From contig NZ_CP062229.1 in NCBI RefSeq assembly GCF_024707545.1, positions 1,607,501 to 1,671,500 of the forward strand: a stretch of DNA of 64,000 nucleotides, given 5' to 3'. The notes below the pieces were generated by a model, which was not told the origin of the DNA, did not search any database, and saw only the letters and a list, made by a program, of their open reading frames with translations. Positions 32,951 to 42,420 of this stretch are shown here, in pieces (position 1 is the stretch's first letter; every line of letters starts with the position of its first letter). This DNA is from Mesorhizobium onobrychidis (GTDB lineage Bacteria > Pseudomonadota > Alphaproteobacteria > Rhizobiales > Rhizobiaceae). The translations under genes were made by a program, and so were the position numbers.

Positions 32951-33418
32951 TTAGAGCTGTGCAGCTATCGAAGCATCGGTACCAACAATCGCTTGCGAAA
33001 GCTCGCGCGCATACTCCGCGCGGCGGATTTTCGGCTGCCGCAACGCGTAAGAGGGATGATGGAAAAAATAGACCGGGGTATTGGGTGATCGTTCAGCAGC
33101 GAGAGCTGCGAATGCGCGTTTGGCTTCCGTACCAAACGCAACGATCGCTGCTAGCGTATCGTCTCTCCAGAGCCAATGGTCACGCAGCCATGGCAACAGT
33201 TCCGCCCATGTCGGATTTCGCTCTACGCCATTCTGTCCAAATACTGGGCCGGGTATGATGTTGTCGCGCGCGATGGCAATTTCGGCTAGCGGCAAATCTT
33301 TCAACAAAGAGGCTAGGAAACTGCCCGAGCGGGATGTGGGAGCGAGCGGTGCATGCAAGCCGCCATCGGCGGTCTTTTTGGCGCACAGTCCGAGAAACAG
33401 TATCTTCTGTTCGATCAT
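32951..33418 (-). CDS. uracil-DNA-glycosylase-like fold protein
   Basis: A 155-residue protein beginning KILFLGLCAKKTADGG and containing DNIIPGPVFGQNGVERNP, AIVAFGTEAKRAF and YFFHHPSYALRQPK. The hydrophobic strand order and the final His-Pro-Ser loop resemble the uracil-DNA glycosylase superfamily; sequence support is modest. It overlaps the end of the B12 radical SAM gene by 4 bases, so it is the third gene of that operon. It may act on a free base or nucleoside. Function unproven. Confidence 0.5.
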   Translation of the reverse strand: MIEQKILFLGLCAKKTADGGLHAPLAPTSRSGSFLASLLKDLPLAEIAIARDNIIPGPVFGQNGVERNPTWAELLPWLRDHWLWRDDTLAAIVAFGTEAKRAFAALAAERSPNTPVYFFHHPSYALRQPKIRRAEYARELSQAIVGTDASIAAQL

Positions 33419-35885
33419 CTCGCATTTTGTAAGGCCATAATGGTGTATAAGTTCTTTCGAACCTGGTCCACAGAAACTTCTCCGAACTGAATCCCAGTCG
33501 AGAAATTGAACTCGTCGCGGCCCGCAACGGCTTGGACTCCGGGTGGCTCGGGTGAGCTATAGGCCAGCATTGCAGACGGCGAATAACCTGCGCGAAGGAG
33601 GCGGAGCCAGTCCGGGGTGCCAGGATAAGGTCTGTATTCAAAGGCACTACACCGAAAACGCCCTGAGAGGCCCTCTGTTACCGACCAAAGGGTTTCGATC
33701 AAATCCAATGTTGCGCGATGTTCTTCGCGGGTTTCGGTGGGCAAGCCTAGGTGTTTGATCCCGGGCTTTGATGGGGCATCCTTATCTTCCGAATCAAAGG
33801 ATGCGCTATGGGCCAAGTTCTGCATGGGAGCGCCACAACGACAGAGGCGGTCCGTCGAGCGATACAACATAGTCAAGAGAGCCTGAGGACGCTGGCCAAG
33901 CGCTACGGGATCAACCAGAAGACGGTTGCGAAGTGGAAGGGGCGAGCTTCGGTCTCCGATCTACCAACTGGTCCGAAGGAACCGAGATCGACGGTGCTCT
34001 CGATTGAGGAGGAGGCGGTCATTGTCGCTTTCCGCCGCTACACGCTGCTGCCGCTCGACGACTGCCTCTATGCGCTTCAAGCGACCATCCCGCAGCTGAC
34101 GCGGTCTTCATTGCATCGCTGCCTGCAACGCCATGGCATCGGCCGGCTCCCGGATGTCGAGGGCGACAAACCGGCGAAGAGGAAATTCAAGAGCTACCCG
34201 ATCGGCTACTTCCACATCGACATTGCCGAGGTCAGGACCGAGCAGGGCAAGCTGCACATGTTCGTCGCCATCGACCGCACCTCGAAGTTCGCCTTCGTCG
34301 AGTTGCACGAGAAGGCCCCACAGCCGTATCAAGAGACTTTCTACTGCGGTTGATCGCGGCCGTGCCCTACAAGATCCATACCGTGCTTACCGACAATGGC
34401 ATCCAGTTCACGACCCCCGGTGCCGGTGGCTCGGCGGTGCCGTTGATCAAGGAGGCAATCGCCAATGGCGAGATCTTCCGCGCTCACGCCTTCGAATACG
34501 CCTGCGCCAGGAACGACATCGAGCACCGCACGACCAAGGCCAGGCATCCGTGGACCAACGGCCAGGTCGAGAGAATGAACCGGACTATCAAGGACGCTAC
34601 CGTCAAGCGCTTCTACTACGAGAGCCACGACCAACTCCGCACCCATCTCGCCGACTTCGTCGCCGCCTACAACTTCGCCCGCAGGCTCAAGACCCTCAAG
34701 GGTCTCACACCCTACGAGTTCATCTGCAAGGCGTGGGCGTCACAACCGGAACGCTTCAAACTCAATCCGCTCCAGCAAATGCCGGGACCAAACACCTAGG
34801 ATGAAATAGCCCTTCACCGAAATGCCGGCGCTGCAGAGGCGAGTGACCACTCGGATGATCTGCGCGACGGAAATTTTCTTGTCGATGTGCTTGAGCAGTC
34901 GGTCGCTGCCAGCCTCTATACCGAGAGCAACCTCGCGGCAACCGGACGCCACCATAAGATCAATAGTGTCGTTCGGAACCTTGTCGAGGACGTTGATCCG
35001 GCCCGTCGCGTCCCAACGAAGCGGGAGATTGGCTTGGACAAAGGCGTCGAGCGTCCTGACAATGATTTTGGAGTTGGCGAGAAAGAGGTCGTCGACAAAT
35101 CGTATGCGGGTAACGCCGTATCGATCGCGTATCGTGGCCATCTCGGCGATAAGATTGTCTGGGCTTCGCATGCGGATGCTCACATCAGGATTCGCGCTTA
35201 CTGCGGCGCCGCAGAACGAGCAATCAAAGGGGCATCCCCGTGAAGCGACCATGGCTGATTCCAGTTCGCCGGCGTCCGGGTAAGGGTCTTGCGCCAGATA
35301 CTTGCGATCCAGAAACGGCATAGCATCGATGTCCGGTGCCAGGAGGGCCTTGTCACCGCGCATCTGGGGCATGGTGAGTCCGCCACCGTTCCGCCAGCCG
35401 ATTGAGGGCAGGCTGCTGCGCGACTCGATATCGGCCAAGAGAAGCGGCACCCGGGTTTCCGCTTCGCCGACAACAAGTGCGTCGATACGGGGAATGCCAT
35501 GATCCTCCAGGATTTCCCGGGGCATTGCTTTTGCCTGATGACCGCCTAACATCACAGAAATGCCTGGATCCAACCCGGCTAGGATTGTGCGGCTATGGCC
35601 GTACGTCGGTGCAAGCAGGTTGAATCCCGCCCAGCGGGGTTGCGCGTCGTTGACGATGCCGACCGTCTCAGACAGACTAAGCCCTACCACTTCGCTGTCG
35701 AGAAGTCCGACGTTGAAGCCTGTTTCCGCGGCCACGGTTGCGATGTAGCCGAGCCCAAGGGTCGGCAGAGTGAAGTCGTTGACGCGGCGCGTGCGGCCGT
35801 AGTCCTTCAACGGCGAATTTACGAGCAGCAGGTCAAGGCGGCCCTCCGCGCCGAGAATGCGCGGATCATTCATGACATTGGCCAC
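33415..35885 (-). pseudogene. B12-binding-domain radical SAM enzyme, split by IS481
   Basis: The N-terminal part (34795-35885) has a cobalamin-binding-type domain (residues 15-145, with LGLGYIATVAAETG and VVGEAETRVP). The radical SAM motif RGCPFDCSFCGA follows (Cys218, 222, 225). The C-terminal part (33415-33745) reads LPTETREEHRATLDLIE and so on. Deleting the IS481 element and one CCTAGG copy rejoins both parts in frame to 473 residues. Family members carry out methylations or ring contractions. It is the second gene of the operon, overlapping the kinase gene by 16 bases and the glycosylase-like gene by 4. Confidence 0.85.
33752..34794 (+). mobile_element. IS481-family element (degenerate)
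   Basis: About 1.04 kb with inverted ends TGTTTGATCCCGG and TGTTTGGTCCCGG, flanked by the 6-bp direct repeat CCTAGG (33746-33751 and 34795-34800). It encodes an IS481 transposase starting MGQVLHGSATTTEAVRRAIQ at 33808. The frame shifts near 34325 and continues as IAAVPYKIHTVLTDNGIQF and ARHPWTNGQVERMNRTIKD. With that frameshift the transposase is probably inactive. Confidence 0.92.
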
Positions 35886-36299
35886 AAGCCAGTGATTAGA
35901 TTCACAGCGTTCATCGCTGTCGCTTCGATGGTTCCTCCGGCATCCAAGGCGATAACGATGTGGCCTTTCGACCGAAGGAACTCCGCACTCTCGGCGAAAA
36001 GTGATATTTCTGTTTCGATATCCAATCGGTCCTTAAAGAAATCCGATCGCATGGGTCCGCGTGACAGCCTGCGTTTGGCAAGCTCCATAGCGGTGGTCTC
36101 GAGAGCAACTGTTGTAACGCCTTCAAGCAAGGGCGCGTTGCTTGCGTAGACGAAACCCTGGTCAACCCCGGAAATGGGTTGATAAACAAGGCTGGACAGC
36201 ACGAACCTGTCGAGCAGAAGGTTCTCCATGTTACTTTCGATGAGTTCTGCGCGAGCTGTGGAAAGCGCCAAGCTGAGAGTCAAACCGGGTGTTGCGGAG

Positions 36300-37382
36300 C
36301 TAGTGGATTGATTCCAACGTTTGGAACCCGCGGTTTCGGGCGGCGATGATATCATCGGGGTTGGCTTTCCAGATGAATGGTTGCGGGTTCTCGGCATTGT
36401 ATTCGCGGATGAAGCGGTTGATGGCGGCCTGAAGATCGACAACGGAATGGAAGACGCCGTGCTTGAGCCTGCGCCGGGTGAGTTTGGCGAAGAAGCCCTC
36501 GACGGCGTTGAGCCAGGAGCAGGATGTTGGGGTGAAATGGAAGGTCCAGCGCGGGTGGCGGTCGAGCCAGGCGCGGACCTTGTCTTTTTTGTGCGCGGCG
36601 TAATTGTCGAGGATCACATGGATTGCCTTGTCCGCCGGCACCTCGCGCTCGATGCGGTTGAGGAAGCGGATGAATTCCTGATGGCGGTGGCGCTGCATGT
36701 TCTGCGCGATGACCGTGCCGTCCAGCACGTTGAGGGCAGCGAAGAGCGTCGTTGTGCCGTGCCGCTTGTAGTCGTGTGTCATCGTGCCGGCGCGGCCCTT
36801 CTTCATTGGCAGGCCGGGCTGGGTTCGGTCGAGGGCCTGGATCTGCGACTTCTCGTCGACCGACAGCACCACGGCATGGGCCGGCGGATCGACATACAAG
36901 CCAACGATGGTCGTCAGCTTCTCGGCGAAGGCCGGGTCGTTGGAGAGCTTGAAGTGCCGCCAGCGATGCGGGCTGAGACCGTGGGCCTTCCAGATACCCT
37001 GCACCGTCGACGCTGCAATGCCGGCGACCTTGGCCATCGCGCGCAGCGTCCAATGGGTCGCCTCATGCGGCGGCGGAGCCTGCGTCAGGCGGACGATCTC
37101 GGCGACATGCTTCGGCGGGACCGGCGCCTTTCCAGGCGGACGGGACCGGTCGCGCAGCAGTCCATCGACGCCTTCGTGCATGAACCGCTCCTGCCAGCGC
37201 CAGACACAGGTCTTGGACTTGTCGGTCTCGGCCATGATGGCCGAGGTGCCCAGACCATCGCCGCTCAGAAGGACAATACGCGCCCGCCAGACATGCTTCT
37301 GCGGGCTTCCAGGGGCCGCGACGATCGCTTGCAAGCGCTGACGATCGCTGGCCGAAACGGTGTAGGAGATGCCATTGCGCAT
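36300..37382 (-). CDS. IS630-family transposase
   Basis: A 360-residue transposase. An N-terminal helix-turn-helix (LGTSAIMAETDKSKTCVWRW) is followed by the DDE core with Asp176 (VVLSVDEKSQ), Asp259 (HVILDNYAAHK) and Glu295 (WLNAVEGFFAKL). The stop codon is partly formed by the duplicated TA at the element's edge. It looks intact. Confidence 0.93.
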   Translation of the reverse strand: MRNGISYTVSASDRQRLQAIVAAPGSPQKHVWRARIVLLSGDGLGTSAIMAETDKSKTCVWRWQERFMHEGVDGLLRDRSRPPGKAPVPPKHVAEIVRLTQAPPPHEATHWTLRAMAKVAGIAASTVQGIWKAHGLSPHRWRHFKLSNDPAFAEKLTTIVGLYVDPPAHAVVLSVDEKSQIQALDRTQPGLPMKKGRAGTMTHDYKRHGTTTLFAALNVLDGTVIAQNMQRHRHQEFIRFLNRIEREVPADKAIHVILDNYAAHKKDKVRAWLDRHPRWTFHFTPTSCSWLNAVEGFFAKLTRRRLKHGVFHSVVDLQAAINRFIREYNAENPQPFIWKANPDDIIAARNRGFQTLESIH

Positions 37383-37452
37383 GCATCAAACTCGCACGCC
37401 ACACCGCAAAACGGAATCCCAACATCGGACTCTTTTGATCCGATCAATCCAC
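36303..37452 (-). mobile_element. IS630-family insertion sequence
   Basis: A 1,150-bp element with inverted ends GTGGATTGAT, flanked by the TA dinucleotide that IS630/Tc1 elements duplicate (36301-36302 and 37453-37454). It carries one intact transposase gene. It interrupts the thymidylate-kinase-like gene. Confidence 0.92.
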
Positions 37453-37709
37453 TAGCGAGTTTACGTATCAGCGTGTTGAGGGAGGAAGACTCCACATTGC
37501 TGAACAGCTTGTACTGCTGTCCTCGATCAGCCAATAGGGAGATGACCTGCGGCAGCAAGCTTGACTTGCCGACACCGCTGGGGCCGTCGAAAGCTACAAT
37601 CGTGCGACCCATTTCGCTTGCACCCAAGCATGCGTTGCGGAAGAATCAACAGAGAATCACTACTATATACACGCATTATTAATTGAGAAAACTTGAGAAA
37701 AATAGAAGA

Positions 37710-38756
37710 TCAGAGCTGGTCGACTTCACTCTGAAGTGGAACTGGCACATACGGATCCGTCGGTGAATGGAGGAACATTTGCTCAACCCGATGCCCTGCC
37801 GCTTCAACTAAAACCCTGGCCATCGCGGGAAGTTCGGTTCTTGCCCGGCGGTGGTCGTCGAGGGAAATGGGCGAAGGGGCTTCGGGCGCATCGATTCGCA
37901 ACACGTTGTCCTTGCCAACCAGAAGATACGCTTGTCCGAGGGCATTCAGTGATTGGGCCCGCATAGAGCCAAAGTAGATGTCGCGCCATTGTAGGATCCC
38001 GCCTTTGGACTTGGCAGCGTCGACCGTGAAAGCGGTCTCTCCACAGCCGAGGCTCAGGATCTGGATATTGGCACGGTCGATGTCGAAACACGCCATCGTA
38101 TCGACAAGGGCGTTCATCGTCGGGTTGTTTGCCCATAGGCCGCCGTCGACCATCGTGTAGCCGTTGTTGGGAAGGGCCTGAAAGAACGTCGGCGCCGCCG
38201 CCGTCGCAAGCCCGACCCGGACCATCCGCTCAAACCGGTCCTTTTTGTAATCGGGATGGTGAGGGGTTTTGTACAACCACGGCTCGCCATAGCGCCCCTC
38301 AAAGCTTGGGATCACCAGACGGTTGCGGGCCATCCCGAACGGGGCGTCGTCGAAAATGCGCAGCAGCTCGCTTTCGAGGTTATCGCGGTCATACGCATAG
38401 CGGCCGATGCGTCGCGCCTTGCGCAACACGCGCTGGACGGCATTGGGCGGCGGAAAAATCAGACCGCCGCGTTCGACATAGATGTCGCGGATCTCGCGCG
38501 CCGTTTTGCCGTGCGAAAGACCCAGCGCGACAATGCCGCCGGTCGAGGTGCCGGCAATCATGTCGAAACACGCAGCAATCGATTTGCCGCCAAGGAAGCG
38601 TTGCTCGAGCTCGGCGAGAATCGCTGCGGGCAGGATGCCGCAGATGCCGCCACCGTCGATCGACAGGATGCGGAAGGGCCGGTCCTTCGGCCAAGGGAGC
38701 TGTGCACGCCGTTTCTGGGCGGTGCCATCGGAGCGGCGAGGGGGGAGGTAGGTCAT
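37710..38756 (-). CDS. capV: CBASS effector: patatin-like phospholipase CapV
   Basis: A 348-residue patatin-fold phospholipase. The oxyanion motif is SIDGGGICGILP (32-43), the nucleophile is in GTSTGG (Ser71) and the partner acid in VDGGLWANNP (Asp204). In CBASS, CapV is activated by the cyclic nucleotide made by the CD-NTase and degrades membrane phospholipids, killing the infected cell. It follows the E2-like gene without a gap and is third in the operon CD-NTase, E2, effector. Confidence 0.92.
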   Translation of the reverse strand: MTYLPPRRSDGTAQKRRAQLPWPKDRPFRILSIDGGGICGILPAAILAELEQRFLGGKSIAACFDMIAGTSTGGIVALGLSHGKTAREIRDIYVERGGLIFPPPNAVQRVLRKARRIGRYAYDRDNLESELLRIFDDAPFGMARNRLVIPSFEGRYGEPWLYKTPHHPDYKKDRFERMVRVGLATAAAPTFFQALPNNGYTMVDGGLWANNPTMNALVDTMACFDIDRANIQILSLGCGETAFTVDAAKSKGGILQWRDIYFGSMRAQSLNALGQAYLLVGKDNVLRIDAPEAPSPISLDDHRRARTELPAMARVLVEAAGHRVEQMFLHSPTDPYVPVPLQSEVDQL

Positions 38757-39230
38757 CTATTCACCTGCCAGGCGCGGCGGTTCGATTTGTTTACCGGTGC
38801 CGGTCCACGTTCGCGTGGCGCGCCAGCCTTCATAGGAGGTCAGCCAGTCAATCGTCCACGGCACGGTAGTTTCGGCAACCGACATGAAGGGCGACCATTC
38901 ATCCGAATCCGGATCGAACATGCATAGCACCACATCGAGCGGGCCGCGGCCGATGTAATAGACGTGCGGCAGCTGGCCTTCCGGATCGCCGCGCCGTGGC
39001 CGCAGCGGCGGAGTCAGGATTTTCACCCGCGGCTGCATGCGGCGGTTGTCGAGCTTTTCGATGAGGGAAGGGGCCCGGAACGCGATCTCAACCTGGAAGG
39101 TCTGCAGCAGGGGCCGCAACGGCCCCCGCCATGTCGCGGAAGCGCCTTCACGGGTGGCTAGTACCAGCAGCGGCCAACGGTCGGCCATCTCGGCGATCTG
39201 GCGCTCGATGGTGTAGGCGGCGGCGGTCAA
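38757..39230 (-). CDS. CBASS E2-like conjugating protein (E2-only, Cap2-like)
   Basis: A 157-residue protein with the bacterial E2-like pattern of short type II CBASS. LPHVYYIGRGPLDVVLCMFD places a candidate catalytic Cys at 103, followed by DEWSPFMSVAETTVPWTIDW and YEGWRATRTWTG. No E1 domain and no JAB peptidase gene (Cap3) is nearby, so this is an E2-only operon. Such E2 proteins are reported to attach or prime the CD-NTase. It overlaps the CD-NTase gene by 4 bases and touches capV. Confidence 0.82.
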   Translation of the reverse strand: MTAAAYTIERQIAEMADRWPLLVLATREGASATWRGPLRPLLQTFQVEIAFRAPSLIEKLDNRRMQPRVKILTPPLRPRRGDPEGQLPHVYYIGRGPLDVVLCMFDPDSDEWSPFMSVAETTVPWTIDWLTSYEGWRATRTWTGTGKQIEPPRLAGE

Positions 39231-40486
39231 CGCCGTTCCCCCATGTTGGTGTGGGAACTGGCAGCCACCGGCGAGGCAGCGGCGACCGAACTGATAATCG
39301 CCGGTGCGGCGGGCACGAACAAGCCGCCTTTGCGGGTGTAACCCTGCTCAAGAGCACGGATCGCATGCCCGGTCCGGTCATTGAAGGTCCGAAGCGTCTT
39401 CGAGACAACCCGGTCGCCGAACCGGTTGCGCAGCCAGTCCTGAAGGTCCTCCAACTGCACGTCTCCCTGCTTGATCGCTTGGAGCCCGTCGGCTAGGTCG
39501 CGCAGGGCGGCGGCAAATGCGTCCTGCTGCATCTTGTTCTCCGGCCAGCGGTCGGTGAACCGATCCTCATCCCACTCCGGATTGCGGACATCGAGGAGCT
39601 GCCCCTGGCGTGATGCCGCCTCGATGGCGCGTGCTGTCCAGCGCGCCTGCCGGATCACCATGTCGGAGAGCAGCATGCCCGGCAGAGCCGCCTTGCCGGC
39701 ATGACACGACAGCATCACCGACGGCGGGATCCGGCCTGCGGTGGATGCGTAGAGGACATTGCGGAAGCGCTTGATTAACTGCAACGCCACCGTGGCGGTG
39801 TTCTTGACGATGAGGGGGGTCTGTGTGGGCACCAGGTGCACGTCGGCATCGGCCATGAATTCGATGCCGTCGGCTTCGTAAAGCCGCTTGTTGTAGGCAA
39901 GCGCGAACCGCTCCTCCATCGGCGTCCGCGCGTTGTACCAACGACCGAACGCCCAGGCGTTCATCATCACCGGCTTGTGCAGATGGCGCGGCTCGCTCTG
40001 CTTGGCATGGAAAATCACACTCTCACGATCCTTCGCGGTCGCGAGGCGGCGGGACGGGGTCAGGTCAACATGCATGTTGTCGGCGTAGCGCAGTGTTATG
40101 CAGCGGCTCTGGCGCTCGACCGCCTGCACTGGGTAGTCGGCGACGGCGCTTTCGAGAAGGTCAAGGACCTCCTCGGGCGACATCTCCTCGGGCACGTCGA
40201 GTTCGACCACGACATCAAGATCGTACTCGTCGTCGGTTCCCCGCGTCGAAATCGTGGCGTCGATCGTCATTGAACCCTGCGGGTAGAAGCACAAGACTCG
40301 GCCGTAGAGCGGACTTCCGGGGCGCTCGACGTGCTTGCGGATTGCTTCGTAGCGGGCGCCGGTCTTGGCATGCAGGCCTGCGGGCAGCTGGACGCTGATG
40401 GCCAGGTCGGCCAGGATTGCGTCCAGGGGATTGAGGAAGGGCTCGGCGGGTCCAAGGACCCCAGGAAATCGTGGCTGATCGTTCAT
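39227..40486 (-). CDS. cdnD: CBASS CD-NTase (cGAS/DncV-like cyclase)
   Basis: A 419-residue nucleotidyltransferase. The active site has YPQGSMTID (Gly71-Ser72), then DEYDLDVVVEL with Asp89 and Asp91, and a third acid in MHVDLTPSRR (Asp141). It makes a cyclic oligonucleotide on phage infection. The C-terminus ends in NMGERR and does not show a long flexible tail. The clade letter is uncertain; the symbol is tentative. It is the first enzyme gene of the operon, 20 bases after a small DUF2188 gene. Confidence 0.88.
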   Translation of the reverse strand: MNDQPRFPGVLGPAEPFLNPLDAILADLAISVQLPAGLHAKTGARYEAIRKHVERPGSPLYGRVLCFYPQGSMTIDATISTRGTDDEYDLDVVVELDVPEEMSPEEVLDLLESAVADYPVQAVERQSRCITLRYADNMHVDLTPSRRLATAKDRESVIFHAKQSEPRHLHKPVMMNAWAFGRWYNARTPMEERFALAYNKRLYEADGIEFMADADVHLVPTQTPLIVKNTATVALQLIKRFRNVLYASTAGRIPPSVMLSCHAGKAALPGMLLSDMVIRQARWTARAIEAASRQGQLLDVRNPEWDEDRFTDRWPENKMQQDAFAAALRDLADGLQAIKQGDVQLEDLQDWLRNRFGDRVVSKTLRTFNDRTGHAIRALEQGYTRKGGLFVPAAPAIISSVAAASPVAASSHTNMGERR

Positions 40487-40506
40487 TGCAGGGGTCCTTT
40501 TAGGGT

Positions 40507-40728
40507 TTAGCCTTTCGGCGGATACGGATCGTTGCCGTAGGAGTTGGAGTCACGGATCTGGCCATTCGGGCGGTGAGTGACGACTTCGCTGCGCTGGTTG
40601 ATGGCGATGTCGCGCGCCGCGCCGATAGCGCCAGCTTGGGTGGAATGTACGGAGGTGGCCCGACTATTTCCGGCGCCGCGAACTGCCCACTGACCGTTGC
40701 GAGGTACGACATGTTGATTTTTGCCCAT
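40507..40728 (-). CDS. DUF2188-domain small protein
   Basis: A 73-residue protein starting MGKNQHVVPRNGQWAVRGAG and containing TQAGAIGAARDIAINQRSEV and THRPNGQIRDSNSYG. This is the DUF2188 pattern. It is the first gene of the CBASS operon here. Function unknown; DUF2188 proteins often travel with defence and mobile genes. Confidence 0.75.
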   Translation of the reverse strand: MGKNQHVVPRNGQWAVRGAGNSRATSVHSTQAGAIGAARDIAINQRSEVVTHRPNGQIRDSNSYGNDPYPPKG

Positions 40729-40881
40729 CAAGTGCTCCATTAGTTGACGTGTCGACAATATCGTACAGATAAATCTTACGGACGGTTGCGTCAAGTCCCA
40801 TATTATGGTGTTGTAGGCTGTGAGCAGACGGCGCGGGCGCGAGAGCGGACGCGCCGCTATGACTCGTGAAAGGACTTGCAG

Positions 40882-41205
40882 GTGGAATTGGCGGTCAAAT
40901 TGAAGCAACTGCGAATGCGGAGCGGAAAATCGCTGCAGGAAGTAGCCGACGCCGTAGGGGCATCCAAAGCCCATGTGTGGGATCTTGAGCGAGGTGCGAG
41001 CAAGAACCCGTCATTGACGCTCATCAAGAGCCTGGCCGATTTTTATAGGGTGGGTGTTGCCGACCTAGTGGGAGAAAACCCGCAAGCGCCAGAAGAAGAT
41101 CCTGCATTGGTGGCAATGTACCGCAACCTCACCGAACTCTCGCCGAGCGATCGTGAAACCATCGCGCTACTGATGGAACGCCTGAAAGCCAGTCGGAAAT
41201 CATGA
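40882..41205 (+). CDS. XRE repressor, CapH-like
   Basis: A 107-residue regulator with an XRE helix-turn-helix (GKSLQEVADAVGASKAHVWDLE) and an acidic C-terminal part ending in a dimer-like helix. GTG at 40882 sits 8 bases after GAAAGGA. It is divergent from the CBASS operon and overlaps an ImmA/IrrE peptidase gene. This is the CapH-CapP arrangement described for CBASS, in which CapP cleaves CapH after DNA damage and derepresses the operon. The role here is inferred from that arrangement. Confidence 0.75.
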   Translation: MELAVKLKQLRMRSGKSLQEVADAVGASKAHVWDLERGASKNPSLTLIKSLADFYRVGVADLVGENPQAPEEDPALVAMYRNLTELSPSDRETIALLMERLKASRKS

Positions 41206-42101
41206 CGGTTAGCCGAATCGATCTAGCCGATGCGGCCACTCCGGAAAAACTTGTTCTGGAGATTCTCAAGAACGAGCCCGGCCTCGCGATTCCGGTGCCG
41301 ATTGAGACTCTTGCCCGGCAGCTCGACATTGTCGATATCCTCCCGCTTGAAACCGACGGCTATGAGGGCGGACTGATTACGCCCGTCGACAAGTTCAACG
41401 GTTCGATCCTGTTCAACCGGGCTAGCCCGCGGAAGCGCCGCCGCTTCACGATCGCCCACGAGCTCGGACATTTCCTCATGCCATCCCACGTCCCGTCGGC
41501 CGAGGGACGATTTCTGTGCCGGTTGCAGGATATGCTAGCGTTGAAAGCCAATGAGGCCGACCGCCGTATGAAGATGGAAGTCGAAGCCAACCGCTTCGCG
41601 GCGCATATTTTGATGCCAGCGCCGCCTTTCCGAAAGGATGCGGCGGCGAGCAAGGATCCCGATCTTGGCCACTTGGTCCGGCTTGCCAACAAATACGATG
41701 TTAGCAAGGAAGCAGCCAGCCGCTCATATGTCCGCTACAGGGAAGAGCCGGTAGCGGTGATGATTACCCATCAAGGTAAGGTTCTTCGTGTGTACGGGGA
41801 CTACGCCAAGTTCCCGGGTCTTTGGGCTGAACGGGCCCGGCCGGTTTCTCCCTACTCGCTGCTGCGCAGACGAACCCATCAGGAGGGAGTGCCGAGTGAC
41901 ATCGATGAGACCGATGCCGGGGTATGGATCGACGTGCAGCGGGGCAGCAAACCGCCTGCCCTCTACGAGCAGGTGCTGCTCCAGCGTGATGGGTTCGCGA
42001 TGATCATGCTCTCGATGAACCCTCTCAATGAGGATGAGGAAGATCCGGAAGATGATTTGACCTCGGCCCAGCGCCTCAGGCGAAGACTGGATCGCTGGTA
42101 G
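41202..42101 (+). CDS. ImmA/IrrE metallopeptidase, CapP-like
   Basis: A 299-residue zinc peptidase. The HExxH motif is FTIAHELGHFLMP (His86, Glu87, His90) and a second metal segment is EANRFAAHILMP. The C-terminal 130 residues form an unassigned sensor-like domain. It is translationally coupled to the XRE gene (4-base overlap). Proposed role: cleavage of the partner repressor to switch on the adjacent CBASS operon. Confidence 0.8.
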   Translation: MTVSRIDLADAATPEKLVLEILKNEPGLAIPVPIETLARQLDIVDILPLETDGYEGGLITPVDKFNGSILFNRASPRKRRRFTIAHELGHFLMPSHVPSAEGRFLCRLQDMLALKANEADRRMKMEVEANRFAAHILMPAPPFRKDAAASKDPDLGHLVRLANKYDVSKEAASRSYVRYREEPVAVMITHQGKVLRVYGDYAKFPGLWAERARPVSPYSLLRRRTHQEGVPSDIDETDAGVWIDVQRGSKPPALYEQVLLQRDGFAMIMLSMNPLNEDEEDPEDDLTSAQRLRRRLDRW

Positions 42102-42216
42102 ACCGATTGCCGTCTCGCGTGCGCAGGATTGCTATCAAAGCCGGCAACCGCAGCGCCGATCGCTCGTGTATTACAAAGTTTATCCTTTATTCACCAATGG
42201 CGCTTACGCTCTTGAT

Positions 42217-42420
42217 ATGAGCAAAAAAGTCATTTCGTTTCGTCTCGCCGAAGACGACTTGGCCATACTCGATAAGACCGCTCGCCGGTTCAATATGAGT
42301 CGATCAGAAGCGCTCATCGCTGCCCTTCGTTCGTTCAATAATGATTACGTCAACGAAAACGGCACATTCGTGCGGCGCACTCCTTGGTGGCTTCAGACGC
42401 TCGGGGATGAAACCAAGTGA
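42217..42420 (+). CDS. ribbon-helix-helix protein
   Basis: A 67-residue protein: VISFRLAEDDLAILDKTARR, then MSRSEALIAALRSF, the strand-helix-helix pattern of RHH DNA-binding proteins. ATG at 42217 is preferred over a longer frame from 42166. It overlaps the next small gene by 4 bases, so the two may form a unit. Confidence 0.6.
   Translation: MSKKVISFRLAEDDLAILDKTARRFNMSRSEALIAALRSFNNDYVNENGTFVRRTPWWLQTLGDETK

Larger units (their letters stand above)
35870..37612 (-). pseudogene. thymidylate-kinase-like gene, split by IS630
   Basis: The N-terminal part (37455-37612) begins MGRTIVAFDGPSGVGKSSLL, a Walker A P-loop. The C-terminal part (35870-36300) includes NLLLDRFVLSSLVYQ (the DR-Y region) and RRLSRGPMRSDFFKDRLDIE (LID-like). 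Removing the IS630 element and one TA copy joins them in frame to 196 residues. It is first gene of the minus-strand operon with the B12 radical SAM and glycosylase-like genes. The ATG at 37612 was chosen because it lies just before the P-loop strand. Confidence 0.85.

Noticed and set aside
36321..37682. A 453-codon plus-strand open frame
   Set aside because: It is the antisense of the IS630 transposase and crosses both element boundaries; composition is low-complexity and not protein-like.
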